From positions 124,001 to 188,000 of the forward strand of contig JASEVX010000112.1 of the NCBI GenBank assembly GCA_031761405.1: a DNA stretch of 64,000 bases, read 5' to 3'. Below the pieces are notes generated by a model. It was not told where the DNA came from, did no database searches, and saw only the letters and a program-made list of their open reading frames with translations. The position numbers and the translations under genes are program-made. Shown here piece after piece: positions 34,776 to 44,580 of this stretch. Within the stretch, counting starts at the first letter, position 1; each line of letters opens with the position of its first letter. Origin of the DNA: Serripes groenlandicus (Eukaryota > Mollusca > Bivalvia > Cardiida > Cardiidae).

Positions 34776-35589
34776 TTCGCCTCCTGTGGATATACATCAA
34801 TACCTCTATCCCCATGAGACGGAATGTGTCGGCACACAGAAATAAAGCAACAAGAGTAAAGGCCATGACATACATATTGGGAACCAATCCGAATCTAAGT
34901 TTGCCAAGCTTAAAATATAAAATTGAATGCCTTTGCTGACAACGTAGACAAAAGAAAACTTGATCGTATATCAAGTCAGTAAGCTGCCACGTCAAATATC
35001 TGGTCGGAGTCACAGAGAAATAAACAACAAGATTGCAGACAAAGACCTATCGGGTAAAGATCGCAATCTACGTTTGCCAGACTTTAAATGACATTAAATA
35101 AAACATGAAATGTATTTGTTGACAGCGTAAATCTAGGTCGTTTATCAAGTCATAAAGCAAACACAGCTAATATCTAGTCGGGGTCACTAAGAGAAATAAA
35201 ACTACAAGCGTGCATGTCATAATAGACCTATCCGAATGAAGGTTTACCAGACATTATATAAAACTGTATATATCTTTGTTACATGTAACAACGTTGATCA
35301 AGATCAACATAATCGTTTAGCGTATACCTCTTAAATGTCAAAATGGCAATGTAACAAAGATCTATATCAATTTGAAAAGCATATAATCGGGTAAGAGTCT
35401 TAGAGCCATCTTCTAACTAAAACATAGAAGTATAGACCAGCGTGTTTCACTCCCATACTCCTTAATGTAATATCAAAGCAACCGTTTTGGTCTGCTAGTT
35501 TAAATGAGCTATCTACTAACAATACTGACTAGAGTGTAGCCCTGCTTGTGTCGCTCAGTTAACCCTTAATGTAACATCAAAGAGACAAT
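34776..35589. other. Duplicated non-coding block
   Basis: The block is shared with 49300-50100 in copy B and has internal near-repeats (ATCAAGTCA...GCA, ACAAAGACCTATCGGG, TTTACCAGACATTATATAAA). No ORF was recognised. A run of related sentences about 130-150 bp long suggests an old, diverged tandem repeat. Confidence 0.5.
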
Positions 35590-36805
35590 ATAACAAGGGT
35601 CTTGATCGCCTGACGCGACATACTGGTTTGTTTAAGTTTAAATGAGCCATATACTAACTATACTGACTAAAGTGTAGCCCGGCTTGTTTCACTCAGTTAG
35701 CCCCAATGTTATACAAAAACGACAATGTAACAAGGGTCTTGATCGCCTGACGCGACATACTGGTTTGTTTAAGTTTAAATGAGCCATCTACTAACTATAC
35801 TGACTAAAGTGTAGCCCGGCTTGTTTCACTCAGTTAGCCCTAATGTTATACAAAAACGACAATGTAAAAAGGGTCTTGATCGCCTGACGCGACATACTGG
35901 TTTGTTTAAGTTTAAATGAGCTATCTACTAACTATACGGACTAAGGTGTAGCCAGGCTTGTGTCACTCAGTTAGCCCTTAATGTAATATCAAAGCGACAA
36001 TGTAACAAGGGTCTTGATCGCCTGACGCGACAAACTGGTTTATTTAAGTTTAAATGAGCTATCTACTAACTATACGGTCTAAAGGTAATCCTTAGTGTAA
36101 TGCTAAAACGACAATGTAACAAGGGTCTTGATCGCCTGTTGCGACATACTGGTTTGTTTAAGTTTAAATGAGCTATCTACTAACTATACGGACTAAAGTG
36201 TAGCCAGGCTTGTTTCACTCAGTTAGCCTAATGTTATATCAAAACGACAATATAACAAGGGTCTTGATCGCCTGTTGCGACATACTGGTTTATTTAAGTT
36301 TAAATGAGCTATCTACTAACTATACGGACTAAAGTGTAGCCAGGCTTGTTTCACTCAGTTAGCCCCAATGTTATATCAAAACGACATGAAACAAGGGTCT
36401 TGATCGCCTGACGCGACATACTGGTTTGTTTAAGTTTAAATGAGCTATCTACTAACTATACGGACTAAAGGTAACCCTTAGTGTAATGTTAAAACGACAA
36501 TGTAACAAGGGTCTTGATCGCCTGACGCGACATACTGGTTTATTTAAGTTTAAATGAGCTATCTACTAACTATACGGACTAAAGTGTAGCCCGGCTTGTT
36601 TCACTCAGTTAGCCCTAATGTTATACAAAAACGACAATGTAACAAGGGTCTTGATCGCCTGACAAGACATACTGGTTTATTTAAGTTTAAATGAGCTATC
36701 TACTAACTATACGGGCTAAAGTGTAGCCAGGCTTGTTTCACTCAGTTAGCCCCAATGTTATATCAAAACGACAATGTAACAAGGGTCTTGATCGCCTGAC
36801 GCGAC
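35590..36805. repeat. ~137-bp tandem array, about 9 units (copy A)
   Basis: Each unit has ACAAGGGTCTTGATCGCCTG, CGCGACATACTGGTTTGTTT, AAGTTTAAATGAGC, ATCTACTAACTATAC and usually GTGTAGCCAGGCTTGTTTCA. Some units lack the GTGTAGCC...CAGTTAG part, giving shorter repeats. The same family is at 50100-50935. Confidence 0.9.
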
Positions 36806-37526
36806 CATTATAGTTGTGACAACATTACATTTGTTTGCTAGTTTATATGATGCTTTAAGAATATTGTAATTTCTTATAGCATTGGCTTTCTAGAGTATAT
36901 TACCAGTTCTAACGGGCTTATTTAATGACGCCGCTTAATCAGTCGTAATTATATTGCCGTTACATACAAAATCTGAATAAACCATAGATGTATGTGACAA
37001 ATAAGCTGTAAAAACCAACCTTCTTAAATCGAATTATTTAACCTAATCGTTCACTGTGACAAAAGTTAACCATTAATATCAGTACAATACCAGGTCTATG
37101 AGATTAACACATCCGGGGTCTGTCAATGCCTCTATAGTTCTCGCCCGCCTTGAGTGACACTACTGAATACAGTGGAGCAGTGGAACTTTTGCTGATCTCT
37201 CATACAAATGGTACCGGTATCGAATCTCGTGCTTACTGGGTTCCCCATGACGTAGATATCGAGCGTGATTGAAAGAAGCTGAGAGTTTGAACGAAATTGA
37301 ATAAGATTACTTATAACTAAGATAAGTGATAGGTTTCGCCTAAGTCGAAAACTGCTGACAATCACGACTCCGCCTGTGGAAATTCACGAATCGATCACTG
37401 CGACATATCTAGGAACGGACAGGCATCCTTCTAACCAGAATTGACACCATCTACCCTTCCTCAGCATAACTCATTTCCCTCTCGTGGTACATGGCGAGAT
37501 AGCGAAACTGTTTTTTCGGTATACAA
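36806..37526. other. Duplicated non-coding block, low copy
   Basis: From about 36922 (TTTAATGACGCCGCTTAATC) the sequence is closely similar to 52925-53455 in copy B. No gene was recognised. The ORF on the minus strand at 37132-37365 is not preserved in frame in copy B and is rejected. Confidence 0.5.
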
Positions 37527-37725
37527 TTAAACCCCAGTATAACATACATTCTGCAGCAGAAGACATTGAAAAGATCTAGGCAACATTCAGGAAATTATTT
37601 ATGAATGCCTGACTATTAAATAGAATTGAAAACATTGTGGAAAAAGTAAAAGAAGCTTATTATGAACAATGTCGCCTATTGACACAATGCTTTCAAATGT
37701 CGGCTGCTGCTGAGGCGTCAGAATG
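37527..37725. mobile_element. MITE copy fused at its right end to a 69-bp array
   Basis: It begins TTAAACCCCAGTATAACATA with CTGCAGCAGAAGACATTG. Its right arm is AAATGTCGGCTGCTGCTGAG then GCGTCAGAATG. The expected terminal GGGAAAGGGTTAA is replaced by the array. Shared with 53456-53650 in copy B. Confidence 0.65.
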
Positions 37726-37935
37726 AGTAAAATGACAAACAATGATAAGCATCTGTGACTAGTGCATAACAAAATATATACGCGTGTCAGAATGCGTTAA
37801 AGGATAAACAGTGATAAACATCTGTGACTAGTGCAAATTAAAATATATACGCGTGTCAGAATGCGTTAAGGATAAACAATGATAAGCATATGTGACTAGT
37901 GCATAACAAAATATATACGCGTGTCAGATCTGGAC
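37715..37935. repeat. 69-bp minisatellite, about 3 copies (copy A)
   Basis: The unit contains GTGTCAGAATGCGTTAAAGG, ATAAACAATGATAAGCATCT, GTGACTAGTGCAAATC and AAAATATATACGC. Copy B has about 11 units at the same place. Confidence 0.88.
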
Positions 37936-38044
37936 TTGCATTAGTTCCTTTCCATGCATCCAGTGTCACACATGATGGGTGTTCGAAGAAGTCGTTTTCT
38001 AAGTTATAATGCTGTTCGTTCTGTTTCAGTGTCTATTGAATGCA

Positions 38045-38310
38045 GGCCGAGCCCCGGTGGCTCAATCGGAAGCGACGCGGGCAACATTCTTTCCGACGTG
38101 TGACGAAATTCACTGTGACAAGCGACATTCGTCTTCCAACAATGGGCTAACAGTATATGTGGAAAAGCAGCCAGTTGCCTGGAAAGACCGTTGTGTGAGG
38201 TACTGGTGTGAGATAGCCAGAAAACACTTGAACTGGCCGCCGTGATATGATGAAAACGACAATAAACCTCAATCAATCAATCAATCAACTAATCAAACAA
38301 ACAACCAATC
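38045..38310 (+). mobile_element. tRNA-derived SINE (shared by A and B)
   Basis: The head CCGAGCCCCGGTGGCTCAAT and body words (AAGCGACATTCGTCTTCCA, TACTGGTGTGAGATAGCC, GAACTGGCCGCCGTGATATG) match the 8.0-kb SINE. The tail is a run of CAAT repeats. Part of the head between the A and B boxes is deleted. Confidence 0.8.
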
Positions 38311-39011
38311 AATCAATCAACTTTTGAACGCTGTATTCGTCCTACAATGTTTAATGTGCTGTTTTCGTTCCTGTCAAAGTAAAACTAACTTGGGAAGAAA
38401 AGAACATGGCATTATGGAAAGAGCGGCGTAAGATATAACGCAAAACATTTGTGTACAATATATCGTTAATTCCTTTATTTTATTTAGCGTCGGACGCTCC
38501 ATCTAAAGGTCCCAGGTTCGAATCCCGTGATGAGCTGGTTCTGCCTTTTGGAGATCCAGACTAACGGCGCGTGTACTGGTTAAGTCTAAATGAAGCAGAC
38601 ATTGAACGTGATAAATATAAGTTTAAAGCTTGTATCGCAATCGATGTAAAATAAATAAGTTAAACTACAGTAGGGCGCCGAGTTCCAGTGATGGGGTTCT
38701 TTGTACTGAAGCATGCGGCCTACGTAAGGTCGACTTCCAGCTAGTTTTGAAGAGGGTTTTCTCTTTTTTTCGATACTCTTTCCGACTGTGAGATCGTGCT
38801 TGCTGATAAGGTATTTACTCGTTGATTAACCAAATCGAAATAAGGAAGATTTTAGAAACTTGAAATCTTAAATGTGACATTGTAGGAATAACATGTGAAA
38901 TGTTAATATATTGATTGACGGGGATATAAACAAACTAGTCAAATGTACAGTTGATGTGAAACTTTAATGTATGCTGACTTGTATAGTGCCCATTACTCAC
39001 ATCCTGCTGAA
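38311..39011. other. Duplicated non-coding block with a tRNA-like segment
   Basis: At 38485-38565, GCGTCGGACGCTCCATCTAA is followed by a B-box-like AGGTTCGAATCCCGTGATGA. It is a tRNA-derived fragment, truncated on the left relative to copy B (55130-55260). The rest is unassigned. Confidence 0.5.
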
Positions 39012-39233
39012 ACATTTCCCTCATATAACAAACCCGCAGTTGAAGAAATCATATGGAGAACAATATGGAAACGAGGTGTATATAAAAGTTCAGTTTTATA
39101 ATAGGTTGAAAAATATTATGAAAATATTATAAATTGCGCATTATGATAAATTTCTCTTTTTGCAACAACATTGTTATCAAATGTTGTCTGCTAAACAAGC
39201 TTCTGGTAGGGTATGCATGTTTTAAAGGATTAA
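39012..39233. mobile_element. MITE copy, diverged (shared by A and B)
   Basis: TTTCCCTCATATAACAAACC at the left, TTGCAACAACATTGTTATCA and TTGTCTGCTAAACAAGCTTC at the right, ending AAAGGATTAA. Its counterpart in B is 55662-55872. Confidence 0.55.
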
Positions 39234-39540
39234 CTTATACGATTTCTACTCTCACTCTTCCATCTGAACAAAGTTTCTTTTATATATACGCAGTATTGTT
39301 GGTTAATAAACAATGACAAAGTATCGAATAATGAAGACAAAGATTAGAATGCAGGAATGTGCAGGTTGATATTAGTCTACATTGTTCTCTACTGATGTCG
39401 TGATCAGACGGGATAGCATTATATTTATATAACCAAGTATTTTCGGAAATGGTCCTTATGATATATAATAGAATAATTAAATTTAAATAGAGCGTACATG
39501 TACACTGTATTCTAAGCATCATACTACTAATCTCACTATC
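39234..39540. other. Spacer; site is empty for the mariner-like insertion found in B
   Basis: AAAGATTAGAATGCAGG at about 39341-39357 is the uninterrupted form of the target that holds the 55985-56609 element in copy B. No gene. Confidence 0.55.
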
Positions 39541-40215
39541 TTTCTTTTTTCTCACTTTTTTTTCTTTCTTTCTCATCATCTTCCTGGCTAACTATCTTTC
39601 TTTTTTCACACGTTTTTTTCTTTCTTTCTCATCATCTTCCTGGCTAACTATCTTTCTTTTTTCTCACTTTTTTTTCTTTCTTTCTCATCATCTTCCTGGC
39701 TAACTATCTTTCTTTTTTCATACGTTTTTTTCTTTCTTTCTCATCATCTTCCTGGCTAACTATCTTTCTTTTTTCACACGTTTTTTTCTTTCTTTCTCAT
39801 CATCTTCCTGGCTAACTATCTTTCTTTTTTCTCACTTTTTTTTCTTTCTTTCTCATCATCTTCCTGGCTAACTATCTTTCTTTTTTCATACGTTTTTTTC
39901 TTTCTTTCTCATCATCTTCCTGGCTAACTATCTTTCTTTTTTCTCACGTTTTTTCTTTCTTTCTCATCATCTTCCTGGCTAACTATCTTTCTTTTTTGTC
40001 ACGTTTTTCTTTCTTTCTCATTATCTTCCTTTCTCACTATCTTTCTTTTTTCTCACTATTCTTCTTTCTATCTCATTATCTTCCTTTCTCACTATCTTTC
40101 TTTTCTCTCACTTGTTTTCTTTTTTTCTCATTATCTTCCTATCTCACTACTGTCTTTTTTCTCACTTTATTCTTTCTTTCTCATTATCTTCCTTTCTCAC
40201 TATCTTTCTTTTTAT
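39541..40215. repeat. Pyrimidine-rich array with 56-bp period (copy A)
   Basis: The unit CTTTCTCATCATCTTCCTGG + CTAACTATCTTTCTTTTTT + CACACGTTTTTTTCTTT repeats about 8 times, then breaks down into shorter TTCCTTTCTCACTATC words. In copy B the same position holds a 16-bp array. It lies downstream of the TRIM-like gene on the minus strand. Confidence 0.88.
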
Positions 40216-40611
40216 CAATTATCTTACATGCTTTCCTTTGTGAATAAAACATGAAATACAATATATCTAAATATATCTATGAAAATTGCCCACAGGCACA
40301 AACTTTATGCTTTTATTTAATTGGCTACTTTTCATTAAAATCTTGAACTAAGTTGAAAAACGCGAATATAATTTCTATTGCTGTTTGTCACAAAATTCCC
40401 ATGCATTTGAAAAGTATCTCTTCTTGATTAACAATTTGAGGTTAAAGTTGGCTAAATCGTTCTGAATTATTTATTTCAATATGCACCGCCTTCAAAAAAA
40501 AATAACTAGATAAAGGGTGCAAAAAAACGTCAAATGTTCTTACCGGGATGAACGCCTTGACGCTCTAGGTAAACAAAAGCGGACTGCTTTGCTTTAATGA
40601 TTGTTACATTA
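40216..40611. other. Probable 3' UTR and downstream region of the TRIM-like gene A
   Basis: AT-rich sequence follows the minus-strand stop. Minus-strand AATAAA occurs (complement of TTTATT near 40314 and 40469), and both are also seen downstream of copy B. The actual polyA site is not determined. Confidence 0.4.
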
Positions 40612-42249
40612 TTACAGCAGAAATACTTGTATTGAGTTGTTGCTTTCACTACCAACATAGACTTTATATTCGTTGTATAGAATGCTGCATGGTTTTTCAA
40701 TCCCGTCCTTTTTATCCAGTATGACTCGACCTTCAGAAAGGTCAGATGATATCTCAAATATCTTATTTGTAGAAAAGCTACAAACAAATATTCGACCATC
40801 TCGACCCACAGTGATACCTTTTGGATTTATCATGTGCTCGTGTGTAAAACTTGATATAACCTGACCAACCAGTGTCATACTTGATACTTTGTGACTTGAC
40901 CATTCAGATAAGTATAGAATGTTGGTATCAGGACCCTGTACCATACAGGATACATTACCGAACCTAACAGTACCATGTGCGTCTTTTTTCTCTATGACTT
41001 GTTTAACAATTCCATCTAAGTTCAGTATTTGTATTCGAATTGGACCATAATAGGATACAATCAGTGTATTGTTACTATATACTATACCCTGACAGTGTGA
41101 ACATTCACGTGTGTCTATAGTTTTCAGAACAGTTAGTGTGTCAGATATAGACACAAGTAGAAGCTTCTTCTTGTCAAAGGTTGTAACCGCAATCTTGTTA
41201 TCATCAATTCTCGTCAAGTCCCAGGGTTTCACGTCTAACTTTAACTCTGATATAATAGTCTTACTTGTCATATCAACTAGTTTTATCTTATTCTTGTTGT
41301 AGTCAGCGATGATAAGTCTGTTATCAGAAAGTCTCTCCATACCTGTAATATGACTGGTTGTTTTGTCAGTGGATGTTTCTACCTGTATGTTTTCAATATA
41401 AAAGGCAGATATATCCTTCAATGCAAATATTGTCCCTATTATCCCATCTACAGTGCTCCTTGGTTTACACACATATCGATACTTTGTGATTTTGTTGTCA
41501 TTTTCTACTGACTCAAATCTCTTACCAAAAGTTCGTAACTGGGATTCCGCTTTTCTTGTAGCAACAAAAGCCTGATCTTCTTCGCCAATTTGTTTCACTG
41601 TTTCTATCTCGTTCAACATGGAGATTATATTCTTTACTGTAGTGTGGCAAGTCACTTCTAGAGCTTTCAATCTTTCCAGATCTTCATTTCTTATCTTTGA
41701 AATACTTTTTACCACCTCTTCAATGACAGCCGCATAATGATTTCCCACTGCTTCAGTGTTATCTTTCACTCTCGGTAGACTTTCCTCAAAGTCCTTCTGT
41801 AATTGCATTAGTCGAACTGTGACTTGCTTTAATCCGTCGGACGAAAGAGAGTCGTGACTGACGTCTGTTACGGATTTTACATCTGTACAGTTTCTGTGGT
41901 TAACCTGTTTACAAATAACACATATACATGTATCATGGGACTTACAGTACCACTTAATCGGTTCATTTTGGTGCTCTTGACATTGTTCTGACTTTCTCTG
42001 TTTCTTTGACTTGGATGTAGATATGTTGTCTGTATTTTTAAGAACATGGTTTTTACTTAGCCTGTGTCGTTTGTGTGCCTGATGACACTCTGCACAGAGA
42101 TAATCGTTACAGTCAACACAGAATCCTGAAGCTTTTAACTGTATGCCCTCATCTTTACATGGATCACAATGGAAGATGCCTTTGACGTCAGTGTCTTTAT
42201 TATATTCTTCGGACATTCCTCCATTGCTGTCAAGTAATTGTTCTGCCAT
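40612..42249 (-). CDS. RING-less TRIM-like protein: two B-boxes, coiled coil, NHL-type propeller (copy A)
   Basis: A 545-residue intact frame in a single exon. B-box 1 has C28, C31, C44, C47, C52, C55, H59 and H68. B-box 2 has C90, H93, C102, C110, C113 and H118. A charged coiled coil follows at about 135-245, then a C-terminal region (about 285-545) of repeated strand pairs such as ITGMERLSDNRLIIADYN and PKGITVGRDGRIFVCS, typical of NHL/TRIM71- or TRIM56-like propellers. There is no RING, so ubiquitin-ligase activity is not expected from this chain alone; it may scaffold or bind ligands in the cytosol. Such genes are expanded in molluscs and often linked to immunity, though the role here is inferred. 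The ATG at 42249 is followed at once by the conserved MAEQLLDSN. The paralogue at 58100-59737 is about 87% identical by my count. Confidence 0.9.
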   Translation of the reverse strand: MAEQLLDSNGGMSEEYNKDTDVKGIFHCDPCKDEGIQLKASGFCVDCNDYLCAECHQAHKRHRLSKNHVLKNTDNISTSKSKKQRKSEQCQEHQNEPIKWYCKSHDTCICVICKQVNHRNCTDVKSVTDVSHDSLSSDGLKQVTVRLMQLQKDFEESLPRVKDNTEAVGNHYAAVIEEVVKSISKIRNEDLERLKALEVTCHTTVKNIISMLNEIETVKQIGEEDQAFVATRKAESQLRTFGKRFESVENDNKITKYRYVCKPRSTVDGIIGTIFALKDISAFYIENIQVETSTDKTTSHITGMERLSDNRLIIADYNKNKIKLVDMTSKTIISELKLDVKPWDLTRIDDNKIAVTTFDKKKLLLVSISDTLTVLKTIDTRECSHCQGIVYSNNTLIVSYYGPIRIQILNLDGIVKQVIEKKDAHGTVRFGNVSCMVQGPDTNILYLSEWSSHKVSSMTLVGQVISSFTHEHMINPKGITVGRDGRIFVCSFSTNKIFEISSDLSEGRVILDKKDGIEKPCSILYNEYKVYVGSESNNSIQVFLL

Positions 42250-42362
42250 TCTGTAATAAGAAACATGATCGCTTGTTGTTTCGTGAGAAATGCAGGTAAA
42301 ACTTTCTGTATCACGTTTAGAAAGTGTGACAATTGAGTGTTAAAACTGTTTGATTTACATGG
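42250..42362. other. 5' flank of TRIM-like gene A
   Basis: The sequence upstream of the start codon is nearly identical to copy B (59738-59850), which supports a shared promoter or 5' UTR. No specific element was assigned. Confidence 0.45.
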
Positions 42363-42572
42363 TTTTATTGGGTTTTACGCCGCTTTCAACATTATTTCAG
42401 TAATATCACGACGATAGTTCACTTATCCATGATCCCTGGGTAAACAAACCAGTATTAGGCTAGAAAATGTGCCTTGCCCAAGGTCACTCCATCATAATCG
42501 TTGTGCCGCGACTGAGGATCCGGTTTCAAATCCCCGACGCTAACCACTTGACCACAGCGGATTCCTTTGATG
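42363..42572 (-). mobile_element. tRNA-derived SINE present only in copy A
   Basis: The element sits between TACATGG copies at 42356-42362 and 42573-42579, a 7-bp direct repeat. Copy B has one copy and no insert. On the minus strand the head reads GAATCCGCTGTGGTCAAGTG with a GGTTAGCG A-box end, then a GGATTTGAAACCGGATCC B-box-like region. The body ends in the complement of GGTTTTATTGGGTTTTACGC. Confidence 0.82.
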
Positions 42573-43799
42573 TACATGGAAACCAAATATTAATTTATTT
42601 GGTGTGTTGTGACCTATGGATAAGAATAAACTAAATTACGATACACGTTTAAATAAAACACGTAACTAGTTAGGGATTTATTTGTTTGGTTAATCAAAAA
42701 GGACTCCTTTGATCCAAATAGATCAGTAGCACGTGATGAACTCTGCTGCCAATTATAAATACATTGGATACATACAGACATCTGCAATCACGTTAATTCA
42801 GTACAGTTGTATTACCTAAATTGTATGGACTGGTTCCAGTCTACCCGACTTACTAAACGATTACACCCCAGAGATAGGATTAAAACTCAATGTTCTGTGC
42901 ATAATTAGAATTCATAAGCAACAATAATTAACGAAAATGTCAAGAGGCTAACAAACAGAAAACAAATAAAACTACCACTAAATTACCTTGTCGCCTAACC
43001 TGTCAACATAACGGATCGTTTTTCTTCCTCCTTCGACAAACAGGGTTTATTTTCTGTAACTGTTTTCATGTTGTCCAAGTGATATACAACGTCACTCGGA
43101 CATACTCGTCTTTAATCGTAAACATGAAATATATCCCGACAGCTGCACTATTATCATTAACTGTGGAATCAGTACTGCAAAACAAGAAGAAAATTGACAT
43201 ACATGTATTATGTAAAGTATTAAATATCGTCTACTACGGACTTGGTTAATTTTGACATTTTGAGAGATCGTATTTCCAAAAATCCCGAAAACGGTTTCCG
43301 CAAACATACGAGACTTATCGATTGTTATATCATGAACACGCTGTATATACTGTACTTTGCCCATGACAAGTTGCTGTATTACAAACATTCACCGCGTTTG
43401 TCCAAATATATATCATAGGTAAAGTAACCACAGAAGTATGGGATCCCACTTAAATCAATTAACAGTCAATCATGACATTAGACTGATTAGTGTAAATGTG
43501 ACCCTATGTCGGACTATTCCAAATGTACGAGAGGTCCTGTTATCCTGAGCCCATTATACATGAACGTCTATATTTAGAATTGTATGCACATTCATGTACG
43601 CTTATTTCAAAACATTAGACTGACACCCTGTCTTATTGTTTGAAAAAGTTATGCATATAGTAATAGGATCACTTTTTATCTAAACTTGAAACATCAACGT
43701 CTACAGAGGTTTCGCAAATAGTCGTAATTAATCGAGCTTACCAGGAAATGGGTTAAGTTAAATAGGGCCGCCACGTCACGTGAACAGAACGTTGCTACC
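42573..43799. other. Duplicated upstream block, then unique spacer
   Basis: From 42580 to about 43400 the sequence matches 59850-59978 plus 63440-64000 of copy B with the large element removed. A 98-residue ORF at 43092-43388 is not clearly conserved in B and is not called. Beyond about 43420 no copy B match is available. Confidence 0.5.
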
Positions 43800-43922
43800 A
43801 GTGAAGGTTAAGATCAGTCAGGGCATCTGTACGGATCAGTCTGCGCGGACTGCGCATGCTGATCCGTGTCGATACATTACGTAGAAGCCACAATGTTGGT
43901 TTTTTAGCGGGACGGCTCATAT
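43800..43922. mobile_element. GC-rich hairpin MITE, right-half copy
   Basis: GATCAGTCTGCGCGGACTGC, GCATGCTGATCCGTGTCGAT and GCGGGACGGCTCATAT match the right arm of the element at 27285-27465 (the internal GATCAGC...CGCGGAC palindrome is preserved). Confidence 0.65.
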
Positions 43923-44182
43923 ATCGAATGCAATTATTGTTCAATGTTAACAGTGTTTGTTGCTGAGGATTCGCTTTTTTGACAGACTTTTTTAAAATGT
44001 CAATCTGATATGCCACTCTGGCTGTGATCTTGCCTTTTCAATACTTTAAATAGCTAAAATGTATCAATTCTAGTCATTAAATGCAGTATACATTTTAACA
44101 TTTGTATCTCAATTTGAGAAGCAAGAATCTTCTTTATTGTAATTTAAAGTCGAGTTGGTTACGTTTCTAGGCTTCATTCATT
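43923..44182. other. Spacer
   Basis: AT-rich. No feature that I can support. Confidence 0.3.
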
Positions 44183-44405
44183 CCTGAATGATGAGCAAAA
44201 AATAGTTCCGTATGATGAATGATGAGCAAAACGTAGTTCCGTCAGATAAATGATGAGCAAAGAATAGTTCCGTCAGATGAATGATGAGCAAAACATAGTT
44301 CCGTCAGATAAATGATGAGCAAAAAATAGTACCGTAAGATGAATGATGAGCAAAAAATAGTACCGTCAGATGAATAATGAGCAAAAAATAGTTCCGTCAG
44401 ATGAA
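44183..44405. repeat. 31-bp minisatellite, about 7 copies
   Basis: The unit GATGAATGATGAGCAAAACA + TAGTTCCGTCA recurs with substitutions. It sits just upstream of the polymerase relic of copy B. Confidence 0.88.
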
Positions 44406-44580
44406 GGTTAAATATGCACTGATTTTTGTAACCATTACTTTGTAAAAGAAACGGTTTTACTGATTGTGTATAGCTTTAAGGTCTACGTATAAAAGAAAAC
44501 AACAGGCTTCCAATTCAATTCTTGCGATGAGAGGAGAAAACTGTTAAAAGTCAGTAAATACATTCATTTACATCCGAACG

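Larger units (their letters stand above)
28369..43420. repeat. Segmental duplication copy A
   Basis: This copy is collinear with copy B (45030-64000). Shared in order: polymerase relic, MITE at 33788, 137-bp array, block near 36922-37535, MITE plus 69-bp array, SINE at 38045, tRNA-like block at 38485, MITE at 39012, pyrimidine array, TRIM-like gene and its 5' flank. Copy A alone has the 58-bp array, a MITE at 33078 and a SINE at 42363. The left boundary is the first polymerase match. The right boundary is uncertain because B runs out of the window. Confidence 0.85.

Noticed and set aside
37132..37365. 77-residue minus-strand ORF in a duplicated block
   Set aside because: The equivalent region in copy B has deletions that break it and it lacks any motif.
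43092..43388. 98-residue minus-strand ORF upstream of TRIM-like gene A
   Set aside because: Copy B has indels here and the ORF is not clearly kept. Codon-level conservation could not be shown.
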